A stretch of 64,000 nt of DNA, taken from positions 80,049 through 144,048 of the forward strand of contig JAFRUI010000018.1 of NCBI GenBank assembly GCA_017438945.1, given 5' to 3'. The stretch is from Bacteroidales bacterium (GTDB lineage Bacteria > Bacteroidota > Bacteroidia > Bacteroidales > WCHB1-69). The notes beneath the pieces are model-generated. The model was not told where the DNA came from. It made no database searches and saw only the letters and a list, made by a program, of their open reading frames with translations. Positions 63,017 to 64,000 of this stretch are shown piece after piece. The position numbers and the translations under genes are program-made. The first letter of the stretch is position 1, and every line of letters starts with the position of its first letter.

Positions 63017-64000
<984 letters not shown>

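Overview
The window reads as a chromosomal segment of a Bacteroidota bacterium, most likely an anaerobic member of the Bacteroidales (order level is inference). The grounds are: repeated -7 promoter boxes of the form TAnnTTTG with few Shine-Dalgarno sequences; phylum-typical families (DUF4292, GldH, the RicT/PSP1-GldH pair, Oar-type TonB receptor, single-chain SdaA, SecDF fusion, PCMD protein, IPExxxVDY-like protein, lamin-tail/OadG fusion); and a complete sodium-pumping biotin decarboxylase. Almost everything is core chromosome. I saw no phage, insertion sequence, CRISPR array or rRNA.

Layout. 1-1.2 kb (minus): 5' end of queG, a DUF4292 protein and a small membrane protein. 1.4-4.8 kb (plus): glycosyltransferase, esterase and PCMD surface protein. 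4.8-8.5 kb: rpsL-rpsG-fusA-rpsJ, ending at a tRNA-Ala instead of continuing into rplC. 8.5-14.5 kb: unknown protein, CstA, a large Oar-type TonB receptor. 14.5-20.4 kb (minus): ettA, a DUF4878 lipoprotein, tyrS, nfeD, floA and a 5'-nucleotidase C-terminal domain protein. 20.6-38.7 kb (plus): acyltransferase, secDF, ricT, gldH, a double-nuclease protein with an SF1 helicase, efp, an lpxD-type gene, gyrA, two 394-residue TPR paralogues and sdaA. 38.7-43 kb (minus): gltX, an outer-membrane protein and a YgiQ radical SAM protein. 43.2-51.3 kb (plus): tRNA-Met, alpha/beta hydrolase, rpsT, thioesterase, rRNA methyltransferase and the four-gene decarboxylase operon. 51.3-58.3 kb: AddB-like nuclease, ung, a 23S-IVP-type four-helix protein, purH, a DUF721 protein and queE. 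58.4-62.9 kb: xylB-xylA-xylose permease. The window ends inside dnaK.

Functionally the accessory parts point to a sugar-fermenting anaerobe: xylose uptake, isomerisation and phosphorylation; serine deamination; pyruvate/peptide uptake by CstA; and decarboxylation of methylmalonyl-CoA (or oxaloacetate) coupled to sodium export, as in propionate formation.

The most unusual material is in the intergenic DNA. Nearly every gap carries short-period tandem repeats, and these are placed and oriented by gene boundary. A TAACC-type leader (related to AATAACCCATAACCATTAC) directly precedes the start codons of nfeD, tyrS, the helicase, trmH and the DUF721 gene. GATGA-rich arrays start at or just after the stop codons of the esterase, ettA, ung and xylB, always in the sense direction, and weaker ones follow fusA and gldH. 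Some repeats run into coding sequence: a signal peptide and two protein C-termini are encoded by them. A separate dispersed palindrome family (GTAGAGACG...CGTCTCTAC and GTAGGGGCGAAT...ATTCGCCCCTAC) is also present. These repeats are the best candidate for something not well described.
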